From Pseudotabrizicola sp051200875 (GTDB lineage: Bacteria; Pseudomonadota; Alphaproteobacteria; Rhodobacterales; Rhodobacteraceae), in assembly GCF_051200875.1 (NCBI RefSeq), contig NZ_CP195191.1, positions 1,240,001 through 1,304,000 on the forward strand: DNA of 64,000 nucleotides, given 5' to 3'. This document shows, piece after piece, positions 1 through 8,772 of the stretch; within the stretch, counting starts at the first letter, position 1, and every line of letters begins with the position of its first letter. Made by a program: the position numbers and the translations under genes. Below the pieces are notes generated by a model that was not told the origin of the DNA, made no database searches, and saw only the letters and a list, made by a program, of their open reading frames with translations.

Positions 1-1011
1 GATCCGGTCAAACCGCCGACCACGGGTCTTCAGATCGGCCACCCGGATCACATCATCATAGGCCATGGCATTGGCGATGTATTTCGCGGCCTCTCGCGTA
101 AAGTCAAAAGGGGCTGCGTCCTTGGCGGAGAGGGCCTCAACCCGATCCAGATAGCTCGAAGCGTAATCAAGCCCTTGAAACTCGGCCAGCTTTTGCAGAC
201 CTGCCCTTGCCATCGCGGGGGCATCTCCCGGCAAGGCATCGGCACGGGCGCACAAGCCTTCCCACAGCGCAATCTGCCTTTTCGGGCCTGTAATCGCGGT
301 TTTTTCGGCCAGAGTCACATCCTTCGGCTCTGGCGCCTTTTCCCCCTCGACGGCTGCTGCGGCCCCTGCCGCAAACGCCCGCAACGACGCCTCAACGCCT
401 GTTCCGCCTGCACGAATGGCGTTTTCAAAGGCCGCGACCGGAAAGGGCAAGGCCCCCGAAGCGGCAAGCGCCCCAAAGAGACTGGCTGAGATCACAGACC
501 CTGCCTTGACCGCCACCTGATCGAAATCGGCCATGATCAACCGCAGTGCGGCCAGTTCGGCTGCGGCCTGCACCTCTGCCGGATTGGCAATACCATCGCC
601 CGGCACCATCTTTTCACTGACGGCCAAGGCCCGATGGGTCGAGGCGATCAACGTCGTGCGATCTGGCGTGACAAACCCACGAATGATCGCACGCCCCGCC
701 TCCATCCATTCTGCCGCAATCAGGATATCAACATCCCCGGCGGCGGGCATCAGCGAGAACACCGGCTGGCGCTCGCCTGAGGGGCACATCTCGATGTAAT
801 AGACGGTGGCCCCGGTGCGCTGCGCCACACCCGCGACCGAGGTCGCTTGGCAAGCATAGCCTTCAGCCCGCGCCAAAGCCTCGATCCAGCCGGTCAGCAC
901 GCCCCCGCCCTGCCCGCCAACAGCCAGAACCGCCAGTTTGATGATCCGGCCAAGTTCCGTGGTTGCAGGTTCAACGGCTGACAAAGGGGAAAGGGTCTCT
1001 TGCACCGTCAT
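1..1011 (-). CDS. iorB: Indolepyruvate oxidoreductase subunit beta (C-terminus cut by window edge)
   Basis: Small (gamma/beta) subunit partner of the 2-oxoacid oxidoreductase encoded just upstream; the pair is expected to decarboxylate indolepyruvate or other arylpyruvates to aryl-acetyl-CoA with a ferredoxin-type acceptor in the cytoplasm. About 337 codons are visible and the frame is still open at base 1, so the stop lies outside the window. Reading from the ATG at 1011, a glycine-rich GGQGGG stretch is seen at residues 32-37, followed by VAGVAQRTGATVYY, both typical of the POR gamma-like domain; the remainder resembles the longer C-terminal extension of proteobacterial IorB. The start overlaps the iorA stop in an ATGA, implying translational coupling. 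Exact substrate is inferred from family only. Confidence 0.85.
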   Translation of the reverse strand, partial: MTVQETLSPLSAVEPATTELGRIIKLAVLAVGGQGGGVLTGWIEALARAEGYACQATSVAGVAQRTGATVYYIEMCPSGERQPVFSLMPAAGDVDILIAAEWMEAGRAIIRGFVTPDRTTLIASTHRALAVSEKMVPGDGIANPAEVQAAAELAALRLIMADFDQVAVKAGSVISASLFGALAASGALPFPVAAFENAIRAGGTGVEASLRAFAAGAAAAVEGEKAPEPKDVTLAEKTAITGPKRQIALWEGLCARADALPGDAPAMARAGLQKLAEFQGLDYASSYLDRVEALSAKDAAPFDFTREAAKYIANAMAYDDVIRVADLKTRGRRFDRI

Positions 1012-3146
1012 GCGCCGAACTCCAGCCTTCGGGCCGAGCGGCGACGTTGCAACCATCCGATGACCCGCGTTTTCACGCCCGCCCACCACAGTTCCAGCTT
1101 GCCGGGATTGTGCACCACATCCGCGCGGTAAAAGCTGGGGCAAAGGATGGCGGCATCTGCAACTTCACCGCAATTCCCGCATCCCACGCAGCTTTGGTCG
1201 ATATGGGCGACCGGGTCATCCCGCAAGGGATCATCCAATCGTTTCAGAGACAGCGAAGGGCAACCAGAAAGCCGGATACAAGCATGGTCCCCCGTGCAGA
1301 TTGCCTCATCCACGCCAAAACGCGGGGCTTCAACTCTGCGGCCCTCGCGGATGGCCTGTGCCCTCAGGGGGCGTTCGCGCCGCTGCTTGTTCAGCATGCA
1401 TTCAGACGAGGCGATAATGACCTTTGGCCCCGGTTCTTTGGTCGTCAGCGCCTCGTGCAGCACCCTGAGCAGCTTTGGCACATCATAGGTGCGATCCACC
1501 TGACGGACCCAATTCACCCCAACCCCCTGCATCGCCTTGGCGATCGGGTGTCCTGTGCCCTTGGTCGCATTCTCGGCGCGGGACGACATCACATCCTGCC
1601 CGCCCGTTGCAGCGGTATAGAAATTATCCACCACCATGACCACGCCGTCAGACTTGTTGTAGACCATGTTCGTCATCGACGAGGACAGCCCCGAATGCCA
1701 GAACCCGCCATCCCCAATGATGCTGATCGGGCGTTTTTCACCACCGCCGTCAAAGGCCCCGTTCGCCGCAGGGCCAAGTCCAAAGCCCATCGTGGCCCCG
1801 CCAATTTCAAAGGGCGGAAGTGATCCGAACAGATGGCAGCCAATATCGGCGCTGATCTGATGTTTGCCCAAATCCTGCTGCACCAGCTTCATCGCGGCAA
1901 AGATCGGGCGTTCCGGACAGCCCGTGCAAAAGCCGGGGGGGCGGATCGGAACGGTCTTGGTCAGGTCCGGCAGCTTTGGCGCATCGGTATTCGGCGCACG
2001 GACGACAGCAGGCAGCATCTCTGGCGCGGACTTTTTCAGAAAGCCTTCCACCCCCGCCAGCATGACCGCACCGGTATATTCCCCAGCCATCGGGAAGACA
2101 CCCTTGCCATGCAACCGCACAGTTGAACCCGCGCGATAAAGATAGGTGGCAAGGTTCTGCTCGATAAATTCCGGCTGACCTTCCTCGACCACCAGAATAT
2201 CTGTCTTATCCTCGGCAAAGCACAGGAATTCCTTAGAAACCAATGGATAGGTCACGTTCAGGCAATAGATCGGCACCTGCGTCTCGCCATACAGATCGGC
2301 CAGACCAAGGCGCTGCAACGCCCGGATCACGCCATTGTACATGCCCCCCTGACAAACGATCCCGACCCGGCCACCGCTTCCAAACATCTCGTTCAGGCGG
2401 TGCTCCATGATGAACTTCTCGGCGGCAGGCCAACGGTTCTTCACCTTGTCCTGTTCATGCACATAAGACATCGGCGGCAGGACGACGCGGGCAAAATCGC
2501 TGCGCGGGTTGGACAGCGCTTCGCGCACCGTTTCCTTGGGTCGCTGATTATCGCGGCAGGTGAATTGCCCCGTCACATGACATGACCTGATCCGCAAAGT
2601 CAGCATCACCGGGGAATTCGACGCTTCGGACAACGCAAAGCCATCCCCCACCGCCTTTACCAGCGATGGCAGGTTTGGGCGTGGGTCCAAAAGCCAGAAT
2701 TGCGATTTCATCGCAAAAGCGTGGCTGCGTTCCTGCATGATGGAACTGCCTTCGCCGTAATCCTCGCCCAGAACGATCAAGGCCCCGCCCGTCACACCCG
2801 AAGACGAAAGGTTGGCCAAGGCATCCGAGGCGACGTTGACGCCAACCGGCCCTTTGAACGTGACCGCCCCACGAATGGGGTAATGCACGCTGGCCGCCAG
2901 CATGGCGGCGGCGGCGGCCTCATTCGCATTCGCCTCGAACCGCACACCTAGTTCGCCCAGCAAGTCTTGGGCATCGGCCAGCACATCCATCAGGTGGCTA
3001 ATCGGCGCGCCCTGATAGCCGCCCACATAGCCGACCCCGTTTTCCAACAGCGCCTTGGTGATGGCGAGGATCCCCTCTCCGGTGAACACCTCGCCCTCGC
3101 CCTTGCGCAGGTCCTCGACCTCGGCCTTGAAACTGCGCTCGGCCAT
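1008..3146 (-). CDS. iorA: Indolepyruvate ferredoxin oxidoreductase subunit alpha with C-terminal ferredoxin-like domain
   Basis: Thiamine-diphosphate subunit of 712 residues for oxidative decarboxylation of arylpyruvates in aromatic amino acid breakdown. The N-terminal pyrimidine-binding domain begins GEGEVFTGEGILAITKALL and has a GGYQGAPISH stretch. A CTGCPER motif and the diphosphate-binding GDGGFWHSG (about residue 478) mark the TPP domain. The C-terminus has a 4Fe-4S-like cysteine set at C653, C656, C659 and C669. Many proteobacteria carry this enzyme as one fused chain; here it is split into two overlapping genes. It starts 3 bases after the stop of the upstream cyclase gene, so the three genes probably form one operon. 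Confidence 0.9.
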   Translation of the reverse strand: MAERSFKAEVEDLRKGEGEVFTGEGILAITKALLENGVGYVGGYQGAPISHLMDVLADAQDLLGELGVRFEANANEAAAAAMLAASVHYPIRGAVTFKGPVGVNVASDALANLSSSGVTGGALIVLGEDYGEGSSIMQERSHAFAMKSQFWLLDPRPNLPSLVKAVGDGFALSEASNSPVMLTLRIRSCHVTGQFTCRDNQRPKETVREALSNPRSDFARVVLPPMSYVHEQDKVKNRWPAAEKFIMEHRLNEMFGSGGRVGIVCQGGMYNGVIRALQRLGLADLYGETQVPIYCLNVTYPLVSKEFLCFAEDKTDILVVEEGQPEFIEQNLATYLYRAGSTVRLHGKGVFPMAGEYTGAVMLAGVEGFLKKSAPEMLPAVVRAPNTDAPKLPDLTKTVPIRPPGFCTGCPERPIFAAMKLVQQDLGKHQISADIGCHLFGSLPPFEIGGATMGFGLGPAANGAFDGGGEKRPISIIGDGGFWHSGLSSSMTNMVYNKSDGVVMVVDNFYTAATGGQDVMSSRAENATKGTGHPIAKAMQGVGVNWVRQVDRTYDVPKLLRVLHEALTTKEPGPKVIIASSECMLNKQRRERPLRAQAIREGRRVEAPRFGVDEAICTGDHACIRLSGCPSLSLKRLDDPLRDDPVAHIDQSCVGCGNCGEVADAAILCPSFYRADVVHNPGKLELWWAGVKTRVIGWLQRRRSARRLEFGA

Positions 3147-3149
3147 GGC

Positions 3150-3941
3150 TCAGCCGCGCGGAACCAGCGCCAGCGCCCGGATGGGCGAGCCGGTGCCGTT
3201 CTTGATCTTCAATGGCGCGGCAATCAGGATCGCGCCTTTCGGCGGCAGCTTGTCCAGATTGGCAAGGCTGGCCAGCCCATAGCGGTTGTTCTTGTGCAAA
3301 AGGTTATGCGCCGGGAAAGGCGGGGTCATGCCTCCGGCCTGCCCTGCGTCGGTGCCAATGCACTGGCTGCCCCAGCCGACGATGCCCTTGGAAATCAGGT
3401 AGTCGATCACCTCGGCGGTCGGTCCCGGCGTATGCGGCCCGGTTTCATTGGCGTTCAGGAACAAAGCTTCGTCATGCACGCGCTTGTCCCAGTCCGACCG
3501 CAGAACAACCCATTCGCCTGCGCTAATTTCACCATGCTTGGCTTCCCAAGCCTTGACGTGGTCGATGGTCAGCAGAAAATCGGGATTTTCCCCGCATTCC
3601 TTTGAAAAATCAAGCACATTGACCGGGGCGACAAGGCGCTGCACCGGCAGGCTGTCGGTATATCCATCGGCATAATCCTTGCCGGTGATCCAATGGTGCG
3701 GTGCATCGAAATGCGTGCCGGAATGTTCGCCAAGCTCCAGCCAGTTCCACGCCCAGAACGGGCCATCCTGATCGTATTCGCTGATCCGGTGGATCTTGAT
3801 CGGCGGCGTGTCGCGGGCAAAATCGGGCGGCAGTTTCAAAAGCGGCGTTTCCGGGCCTAGCACGCCCGAGCAATCCACCACTTCAACGCCCCCACCGGCC
3901 AGAAGGCCGGCAAGGTCCATCAACACCTTGCTTGCAGTCAT
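3150..3941 (-). CDS. Cyclase family protein (arylformamidase/kynurenine formamidase-like)
   Basis: Metal-dependent hydrolase of the cyclase/KynB family, about 263 residues. The family signature HSGTHFDAPHHW is present at about residues 73-84 and supplies the metal ligands (H73, H77, D79). Two ATGs lie 6 bases apart (3947 and 3941). A GGGAG element ends directly at the first but is 6 bases from the second, so 3941 is the better start. It is upstream of and nearly contiguous with iorA and iorB, suggesting a role in tryptophan or aromatic compound turnover, such as hydrolysis of N-formylkynurenine or a related amide or lactone. Members of this family are often misassigned, so the substrate is not claimed. 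Confidence 0.8.
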   Translation of the reverse strand: MTASKVLMDLAGLLAGGGVEVVDCSGVLGPETPLLKLPPDFARDTPPIKIHRISEYDQDGPFWAWNWLELGEHSGTHFDAPHHWITGKDYADGYTDSLPVQRLVAPVNVLDFSKECGENPDFLLTIDHVKAWEAKHGEISAGEWVVLRSDWDKRVHDEALFLNANETGPHTPGPTAEVIDYLISKGIVGWGSQCIGTDAGQAGGMTPPFPAHNLLHKNNRYGLASLANLDKLPPKGAILIAAPLKIKNGTGSPIRALALVPRG

Positions 3942-4037
3942 ATCCATCTCCCTGTTCGCCCCGGCTTTGCCGCCAGTGGCGCTTTAGGATCAGGCTAAAG
4001 GGGATCGCGCCCTTTTGTAAATGCTGCAATCAGCAGA

Positions 4038-4958
4038 TCATCCCGCAAGAAAGGCGTCGATCTCGGCCCGGTGTGGCATCGACGCAGCGGCACCGGGGCG
4101 CGTCACGGAAATGCCCGCGACCGCACAGCCAAAGCGAAGCGCCTGCTCGATTGCCTGCCCCTCGGCCAAGGCCGTGGCCAGCCCTCCGTTAAAGGCATCC
4201 CCTGCCCCCGTGGTTTCCTTCACAGGACCGGGCGCGCGGGCGGGCACGTGAATGCTTTTGCCACCTTTGCGATACAGGACCCCCTTTTCGCCCAGCGTGA
4301 TGATCGCTGCCCCAACGCCACGGGCAATCAGCGCATCTGCTGCCGCTTCGGCCTCTGCCCTTGTTGTCACAGGCAGGCCCGTAAGCCCCTCAGCCTCGGA
4401 TTCATTTGGGGTGATGATATCCACCAGAGACAGCATCGCATCCGTCAAATCCGTTGCGGGTGCAGGGTTCAAAATCGTGGTGACGCCAGCCGCCCTTGCA
4501 ACGCGAAGCCCCTCTTCGGCGGCATCAAGCGGTTGTTCCAATTGCGTCAGAAACACGCCAGCGCCTTGGATCAGAGCCGCGTTTGTCTGAATGTCACCCA
4601 CTGAAATGCGACCCGCCGCACCGGGGCAAACAATGATCGCATTCTGTCCTGTGCCTTCTTCAAGGAAGATGAAGGCCGACCCGGTATGGCTTTCTGCATC
4701 TTCGATCACATGCGGCGTCACGCCCGCACTGGCCCAAACACCACGCGCCATCAGGCCGAAATCATCGGCCCCAAGGCGGGTGATCATATGCACATCACCG
4801 CCCGCCCGACCTGCGGCCACTGCCTGATTGGAGCCCTTGCCTCCGGGGCCAAGATGGAACCCGGCCCCCATGATGGTTTCGCCCAGCCGTGGCAGCCGTG
4901 CCGCGCGATAGGCTGCATCGGCGTTAAAAATCCCCAAGACGACAATCGGCTTTCCCAT
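4038..4958 (-). CDS. rbsK: Ribokinase (PfkB family)
   Basis: ATP-dependent sugar kinase of 306 residues, the usual ribokinase length; expected to phosphorylate D-ribose to ribose 5-phosphate. The N-terminal PfkB signature GPGGKGSNQAVAAGRAGG is present, as is the C-terminal anion-hole motif GTGAGDAFNGG with the catalytic base at D254. The gene starts 3 bases after the stop of the RbsD/FucU-type mutarotase, which fits a ribose-entry pair. No ribose ABC transporter lies beside it in this window. Its assignment over other PfkB kinases rests on overall similarity plus this neighbour. Confidence 0.88.
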   Translation of the reverse strand: MGKPIVVLGIFNADAAYRAARLPRLGETIMGAGFHLGPGGKGSNQAVAAGRAGGDVHMITRLGADDFGLMARGVWASAGVTPHVIEDAESHTGSAFIFLEEGTGQNAIIVCPGAAGRISVGDIQTNAALIQGAGVFLTQLEQPLDAAEEGLRVARAAGVTTILNPAPATDLTDAMLSLVDIITPNESEAEGLTGLPVTTRAEAEAAADALIARGVGAAIITLGEKGVLYRKGGKSIHVPARAPGPVKETTGAGDAFNGGLATALAEGQAIEQALRFGCAVAGISVTRPGAAASMPHRAEIDAFLAG

Positions 4959-4961
4959 GGA

Positions 4962-5414
4962 TCAAGCCTCCGGCGGGATCACGCCCTTGCGGAACATGAA
5001 GCAGCCATAGAATCGACGCTCGCCTGTCTGGATGACCGCATAGGCCCCCTTCGCCAGATCATAGAACGCGAAGCGCTCCACCCCCGGAATGGGCCGGTCA
5101 GCCCCTTCTGCGGCGTTGACCTTGGCCTGAACCTCGCGCTGAACATCCGGCACGGCGGACGGATCGCCCACCACTTGCATCCGGCCTGCGAAATCATCGA
5201 CGAATGTATCCAGCGGCAAAACCGAAAGGATCGCTTCGGCCGCTTCAGCCGAGGTCAGATTTTCCATCCGCAAGAGATGCCCAACTGTCGTGTGGCGCGA
5301 CAGGCTGTCGGCCGGAAAGTTCGTGTCCACAAGCACCAGATAGTCGCCATGCCCCATGGCCCGCAGCGCGCCCAAGACTTCGGCATTCAGCCTGTTATCA
5401 ATGCCTTTCAGCAT
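4962..5414 (-). CDS. RbsD/FucU family mutarotase (ribose pyranase or fucose mutarotase)
   Basis: A 150-residue member of the RbsD/FucU fold, which interconverts sugar anomers or the pyran and furan forms before phosphorylation. The N-terminus MLKGIDNRLNAEVL followed by GHGDYLVLVDTNFPAD is characteristic; H22 in GHGD is the conserved catalytic-site histidine. The length and the NFPA motif are closer to FucU-type proteins than to short RbsD, but the adjacent ribokinase argues for ribose. It is first in a two-gene minus-strand unit; the 69-base gap to the upstream antiporter gene would hold its promoter or be read through. Confidence 0.85.
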   Translation of the reverse strand: MLKGIDNRLNAEVLGALRAMGHGDYLVLVDTNFPADSLSRHTTVGHLLRMENLTSAEAAEAILSVLPLDTFVDDFAGRMQVVGDPSAVPDVQREVQAKVNAAEGADRPIPGVERFAFYDLAKGAYAVIQTGERRFYGCFMFRKGVIPPEA

Positions 5415-5483
5415 GTCCGCCTCCCCCTTTTTGATGACGTCACCCTGCCCAAAGCCCTACTCCTCCGCAAGAGACATTCCAGA

Positions 5484-7085
5484 TCATGCCGAAGTCGTTT
5501 CTACCTCGGAATGTGGCTCGTCCGGGGCATCGGGCAAGGCATCCAGCCCGATTGCGCGCGCCGCATGGTCTGCCAAGCCGCGCCCTGCCTGTGACATGGT
5601 CAGATAAGTATGCGTGGCGCCTGCCGCCTTAAGCCGGTCAAGATGGCTTTCATAAAGGGCATGGCTGATGATCGGCCCCTCATACCCCTTGCGCCGCATT
5701 GCACGGGCGGCGGCTTCCTTGGCCTCTAGATTGTCCATCGCAAGGATCACCGCACGCAGCGACGAACAATCCAAGGCCCGCCAGAAGGCTGCATCTTCCA
5801 CATCGGCAAAAAGCGCATTGCGCCCTTCGGCCCGCATCGCCTGAACCCGGTAGGTATCGGCATCTATCCCAACCACGCGGTCCGTGACGGCCAAAAGACT
5901 GTCATAAGCCGCGCTTCCCGTGCGCCCCATACCCAGAACCATGACCTGAGCATTGCCCAGATTGGTCGGCAATTCATCGCGGTGCACTCGACGTGGATCA
6001 AAGCGCTGCAGCCAAGGCTCAAGCCGATCATAAATGGCCTGCGCTGCATGGTTAAAAGGGGCCGCAAGAACAAAGGACAAGCTGACGGTCAGCGCCAGCG
6101 GCACCAGCCATTCCGGCAAGGCCCGCGCTGCCACGATCAGGCCGAATTCGCTATAGGCCGACAGACTGACCGCCGCCAGAAACGCGCTGCGCGCCCGCAG
6201 CCGGAAAAGGATCAGGATAAAGAAGAACAAGACGCCCTTGGCTGGCAGCAGAGCCAGGAAGGCCAGCGCCCAGGCAAGGTCAGACCATCCCGGCAGGCCC
6301 GACATGCCGATTTGCAGGAAAAACCCGACAAGGAAGATTTCCTTCAACCCCCACAGACTTTCCGACAATTCCTTGGCGCGGGGATGCGAGGACAGCATCA
6401 ACCCCATGACCAGCGCCCCGATCTCGGACGACAGGCCCATCGCCTGAAACCCCATCCCGCCCAAGACAAGTGCCAGCATCATGCCCATCAGAACCAAAAG
6501 CTCGTCATGGCCCGTGAAGTCCAAAAGCTTGTGCAAGATCGGGCGCAACAGCGGCAGGGCAAAGACGCCCAGCGCCCAAAGGTTCGGCGTCTGACCGGCC
6601 CAGATCGCCAAGACGATCAGTGCGATCAGGTCTTGGACGATCAGCACACCAATCGTCGTTCGGCCATAAAACGTGCCAAGATCGCGTTTGGATTCCAGTA
6701 TTTTCGCCGAGAACACGGTCGAGGAGAAAGACAAGGCAACCGCAAGCATCAGCGCCGTGGCGGGCACTAGCCCGGTGATCAGAACCAAACCGCCCGAAAG
6801 GACGGCGGTGGTCACCGCAAAGTGCAGAAGACCGCCCCCCAGAACCTGAGGCTGAGCCACCTGCGAGAGCTTCAGCTTCAGCCCGACCGCGAACATCAAC
6901 AACAGCACGCCCAGATGGGAAACATGCTTCAGGATGTCATGCGCTTCGTCCGGAAGACCAAGTTCAAAGCCAACCAGATTGACCGCAAACCCGGCCCCCA
7001 GAAACCCCACCATCGGGGGCAATCCGATCTGCCTGACGGCCAGACCGAAGAAAAAGGCAAAGGTAATGCAGACAACCTCGAACAT
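5484..7085 (-). CDS. Kef-type cation:proton antiporter with TrkA-N domain
   Basis: Integral inner-membrane monovalent cation/proton antiporter of the CPA2 family, 533 residues. The first roughly 370 residues are strongly hydrophobic, with a dozen or so predicted membrane segments and the CPA2-like stretch LSFSSTVFSAKILESKRDLGTFYG. From about residue 380 a Rossmann RCK/TrkA-N domain begins with the nucleotide-binding motif VMVLGMGRTGS. It resembles KefB/KefC/YbaL proteins; potassium efflux is the likely function but ion specificity cannot be read. The gene starts 12 bases after the stop of the small basic protein, so the two are probably co-transcribed. Confidence 0.85.
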   Translation of the reverse strand: MFEVVCITFAFFFGLAVRQIGLPPMVGFLGAGFAVNLVGFELGLPDEAHDILKHVSHLGVLLLMFAVGLKLKLSQVAQPQVLGGGLLHFAVTTAVLSGGLVLITGLVPATALMLAVALSFSSTVFSAKILESKRDLGTFYGRTTIGVLIVQDLIALIVLAIWAGQTPNLWALGVFALPLLRPILHKLLDFTGHDELLVLMGMMLALVLGGMGFQAMGLSSEIGALVMGLMLSSHPRAKELSESLWGLKEIFLVGFFLQIGMSGLPGWSDLAWALAFLALLPAKGVLFFFILILFRLRARSAFLAAVSLSAYSEFGLIVAARALPEWLVPLALTVSLSFVLAAPFNHAAQAIYDRLEPWLQRFDPRRVHRDELPTNLGNAQVMVLGMGRTGSAAYDSLLAVTDRVVGIDADTYRVQAMRAEGRNALFADVEDAAFWRALDCSSLRAVILAMDNLEAKEAAARAMRRKGYEGPIISHALYESHLDRLKAAGATHTYLTMSQAGRGLADHAARAIGLDALPDAPDEPHSEVETTSA

Positions 7086-7097
7086 TGATCGCCGAAG

Positions 7098-7280
7098 TCA
7101 GCCCTTATCGTCTTTCGACGCGGCCGCACGGGCCTCTGCCGCCGCCTTCATCCGCTCAAGCAGGTCTTGCTTGGCCGGGGCTGCGCCAAAGGGATTCTTC
7201 TTTGACCCTTTTTGGTTGTGTTCCCGATGCTTGGGTGTGCCCTTCATCGCCTTCGGATTGCCCGACTTGCCGTAATCCAT
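7098..7280 (-). CDS. Small basic protein of unknown function (60 aa)
   Basis: A 60-residue, lysine-rich, hydrophilic protein beginning MDYGKSGNPKAMKGTPKHRE and ending in an alanine- and charge-rich segment likely to form a helix (residues about 38-58). There is no signal peptide, membrane segment or cysteine. Short proteins of this look are common in related genomes, but I know of no assigned role. It lies 12 bases upstream of the antiporter on the same strand and is probably the first gene of that transcript. Nucleic-acid binding is conceivable from its charge, but this is only a guess. Confidence 0.65.
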   Translation of the reverse strand: MDYGKSGNPKAMKGTPKHREHNQKGSKKNPFGAAPAKQDLLERMKAAAEARAAASKDDKG

Positions 7281-7360
7281 GATCCAGCCCCTTCAATTAG
7301 CCGCTTCTTCTCGTCATGCCTTAAGGTCGGTGTATCCGCAAGGCAAAGCGCAGTGGCAGC

Positions 7361-7380
7361 TTTCGTTCAATTTTCGTTCA
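7361..7380. promoter_or_regulatory. Direct repeat upstream of the ABC importer operon
   Basis: The 292-base gap 7281-7572 separates two divergent units and should contain both promoters. Within it TTTCGTTCA occurs twice, at 7361-7369 and 7372-7380, with an 11-base period (one helical turn). That spacing is typical of head-to-tail binding by OmpR/PhoB-type response regulators. The hexamer does not match the Pho box. It lies about 190 bases upstream of the binding-protein start. The regulator is unknown. Confidence 0.35.
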
Positions 7381-7572
7381 CATGGTCAAAATCGTGCCAA
7401 TCTTTTCAGCACGTCTGTTTGTGAAAAAATTGTTACCGACTCGGTTTAGATGGCTTGCGAGACTCGCCAAGCCGTCGCTACAGTTCTGTCACAAATCCGC
7501 GCAGGCGGCCCCGTGAACAGGTGTGGGGCGCAATGACAAGCGGGTAGTCATTTAGCAACCGGGAGTGTTCCT

Positions 7573-8676
7573 ATGACCATCAAGAAAATTCTGGGCTCAA
7601 CCGTCAGCTTCGCCATTTTGATGTCGGCCACCGCCGCGTCGGCGCAGTCGATTGACGAGCTGTACGAAGCAGCCAAGGCAGAAGGCATGCTGACCACCAT
7701 CGCCTTGCCGCATGACTGGTGCGGATATGGCGGCGTGATCGAAGGCTTCAAGGCCAAGTATCCTGGCATTGAAGTCAACGAACTGAACCCGGACGCGGGT
7801 TCGGCTGACGAAATCGAAGCCATCAAGGCCAACAAGGACAATACCGGCCCGCAGGCCCCGGACGTGATCGACGTGGGTCTGGCCTTTGGCCCGTCCTCCA
7901 AGGAAGAAGGCCTGATCCAGCCTTACAAGGTTGCGACCTGGGACGAAATTCCGGCCGACATAAAGGATGCCGACGGCTACTGGTATGGCGACTATTATGG
8001 CGTCATGTCGATGATCGTGAACAAGGATCTGGTCGAAAACACGCCAGCAGACTGGGCCGACCTGATGAAGCCGGAATATGCGGGCAGCGTTGCCCTGGCC
8101 GGTGACCCACGCGCCTCGAACCAGGCGATCCTGGGTGTGATGGCGGCTGGTATGTCCTCGGGCGCCGAGCCCGGCGAAGCTGCAGGCAAGGCGGGTCTTG
8201 ATTACTTCAAGGCGCTGAATGATGCGGGCAACTTCGTTCCGGTCATCGGCAAGGCCGGTACGCTGGCACAAGGCACCACGCCCATCGTCATCGCATGGGA
8301 CTATAACGCCCTTGCTTGGAAAGACACTCTGGCTGGCAACCCGCCGGTTGAAATCGTCGTTCCGTCGACTGGCGTTCTCGCTGGCGTCTACGTTCAGGCG
8401 ATCAGCGCCTATGCCCCGCACCCGAACGCGGCCAAGCTGTGGATGGAATACCTTTACAGCGATGAAGGTCAGCTTGGCTGGCTGAAGGGCTATTGCCACC
8501 CGGCACGCTTCAACGCGATGGCTGCTGCTGGCAAGATCCCGCAGGAACTCTTGGACGCTCTGCCGCCTGCCGCCGCCTATGAAAAGGCCGTGTTCCCGAC
8601 CATTGATCAGGTCAACGCGAACAAGGCTGCTGTCACCGGCGGCTGGGATGCAACGGTCGGCGCGAACGTCGAATAA
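7573..8676 (+). CDS. ABC transporter periplasmic substrate-binding protein
   Basis: Periplasmic binding protein of 367 residues, of the family 1 type used for spermidine/putrescine, ferric iron and phosphonate-like ligands. It has a clear Sec signal peptide (residues 1-24, cleavage after ASA). The mature region shows the DVIDVGLAFG and WDYNALAW segments seen in this class. A GGGAG ribosome site is 5 bases from the ATG. It is first of a four-gene plus-strand unit and is followed by a strong hairpin at 8691 that probably raises its expression over the downstream genes. The ligand cannot be predicted from sequence alone. Confidence 0.85.
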   Translation: MTIKKILGSTVSFAILMSATAASAQSIDELYEAAKAEGMLTTIALPHDWCGYGGVIEGFKAKYPGIEVNELNPDAGSADEIEAIKANKDNTGPQAPDVIDVGLAFGPSSKEEGLIQPYKVATWDEIPADIKDADGYWYGDYYGVMSMIVNKDLVENTPADWADLMKPEYAGSVALAGDPRASNQAILGVMAAGMSSGAEPGEAAGKAGLDYFKALNDAGNFVPVIGKAGTLAQGTTPIVIAWDYNALAWKDTLAGNPPVEIVVPSTGVLAGVYVQAISAYAPHPNAAKLWMEYLYSDEGQLGWLKGYCHPARFNAMAAAGKIPQELLDALPPAAAYEKAVFPTIDQVNANKAAVTGGWDATVGANVE

Positions 8677-8690
8677 TCTGCCCTAACCCC

Positions 8691-8733
8691 GCCCGCCCCC
8701 GGAACGCTCTGGGGGCGGGCCTGCCTTTTTTGA
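8691..8733 (+). terminator. Intra-operon hairpin/attenuating terminator after the binding-protein gene
   Basis: Perfect 10-base stem: GCCCGCCCCC at 8691-8700 pairs with GGGGGCGGGC at 8711-8720 around a 10-base loop, followed by CTGCC and a run of seven T at 8725-8731. It lies between the binding-protein stop and the first permease start, so it likely causes partial termination and protects the upstream mRNA. Confidence 0.8.
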
Positions 8734-8772
8734 CAGGGTCCGCCAGAGACCCGCAGCAACAAGGGAAACCCG

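Noticed and set aside
963..1823. 286-residue plus-strand frame opposite iorA
   Set aside because: Composition is that of an antisense shadow in GC-rich DNA, with no motif.
7361..7380. Pho box at the ABC importer
   Set aside because: The 11-base period fits, but TTCGTT does not match CTGTCA, unlike the site at 48512.
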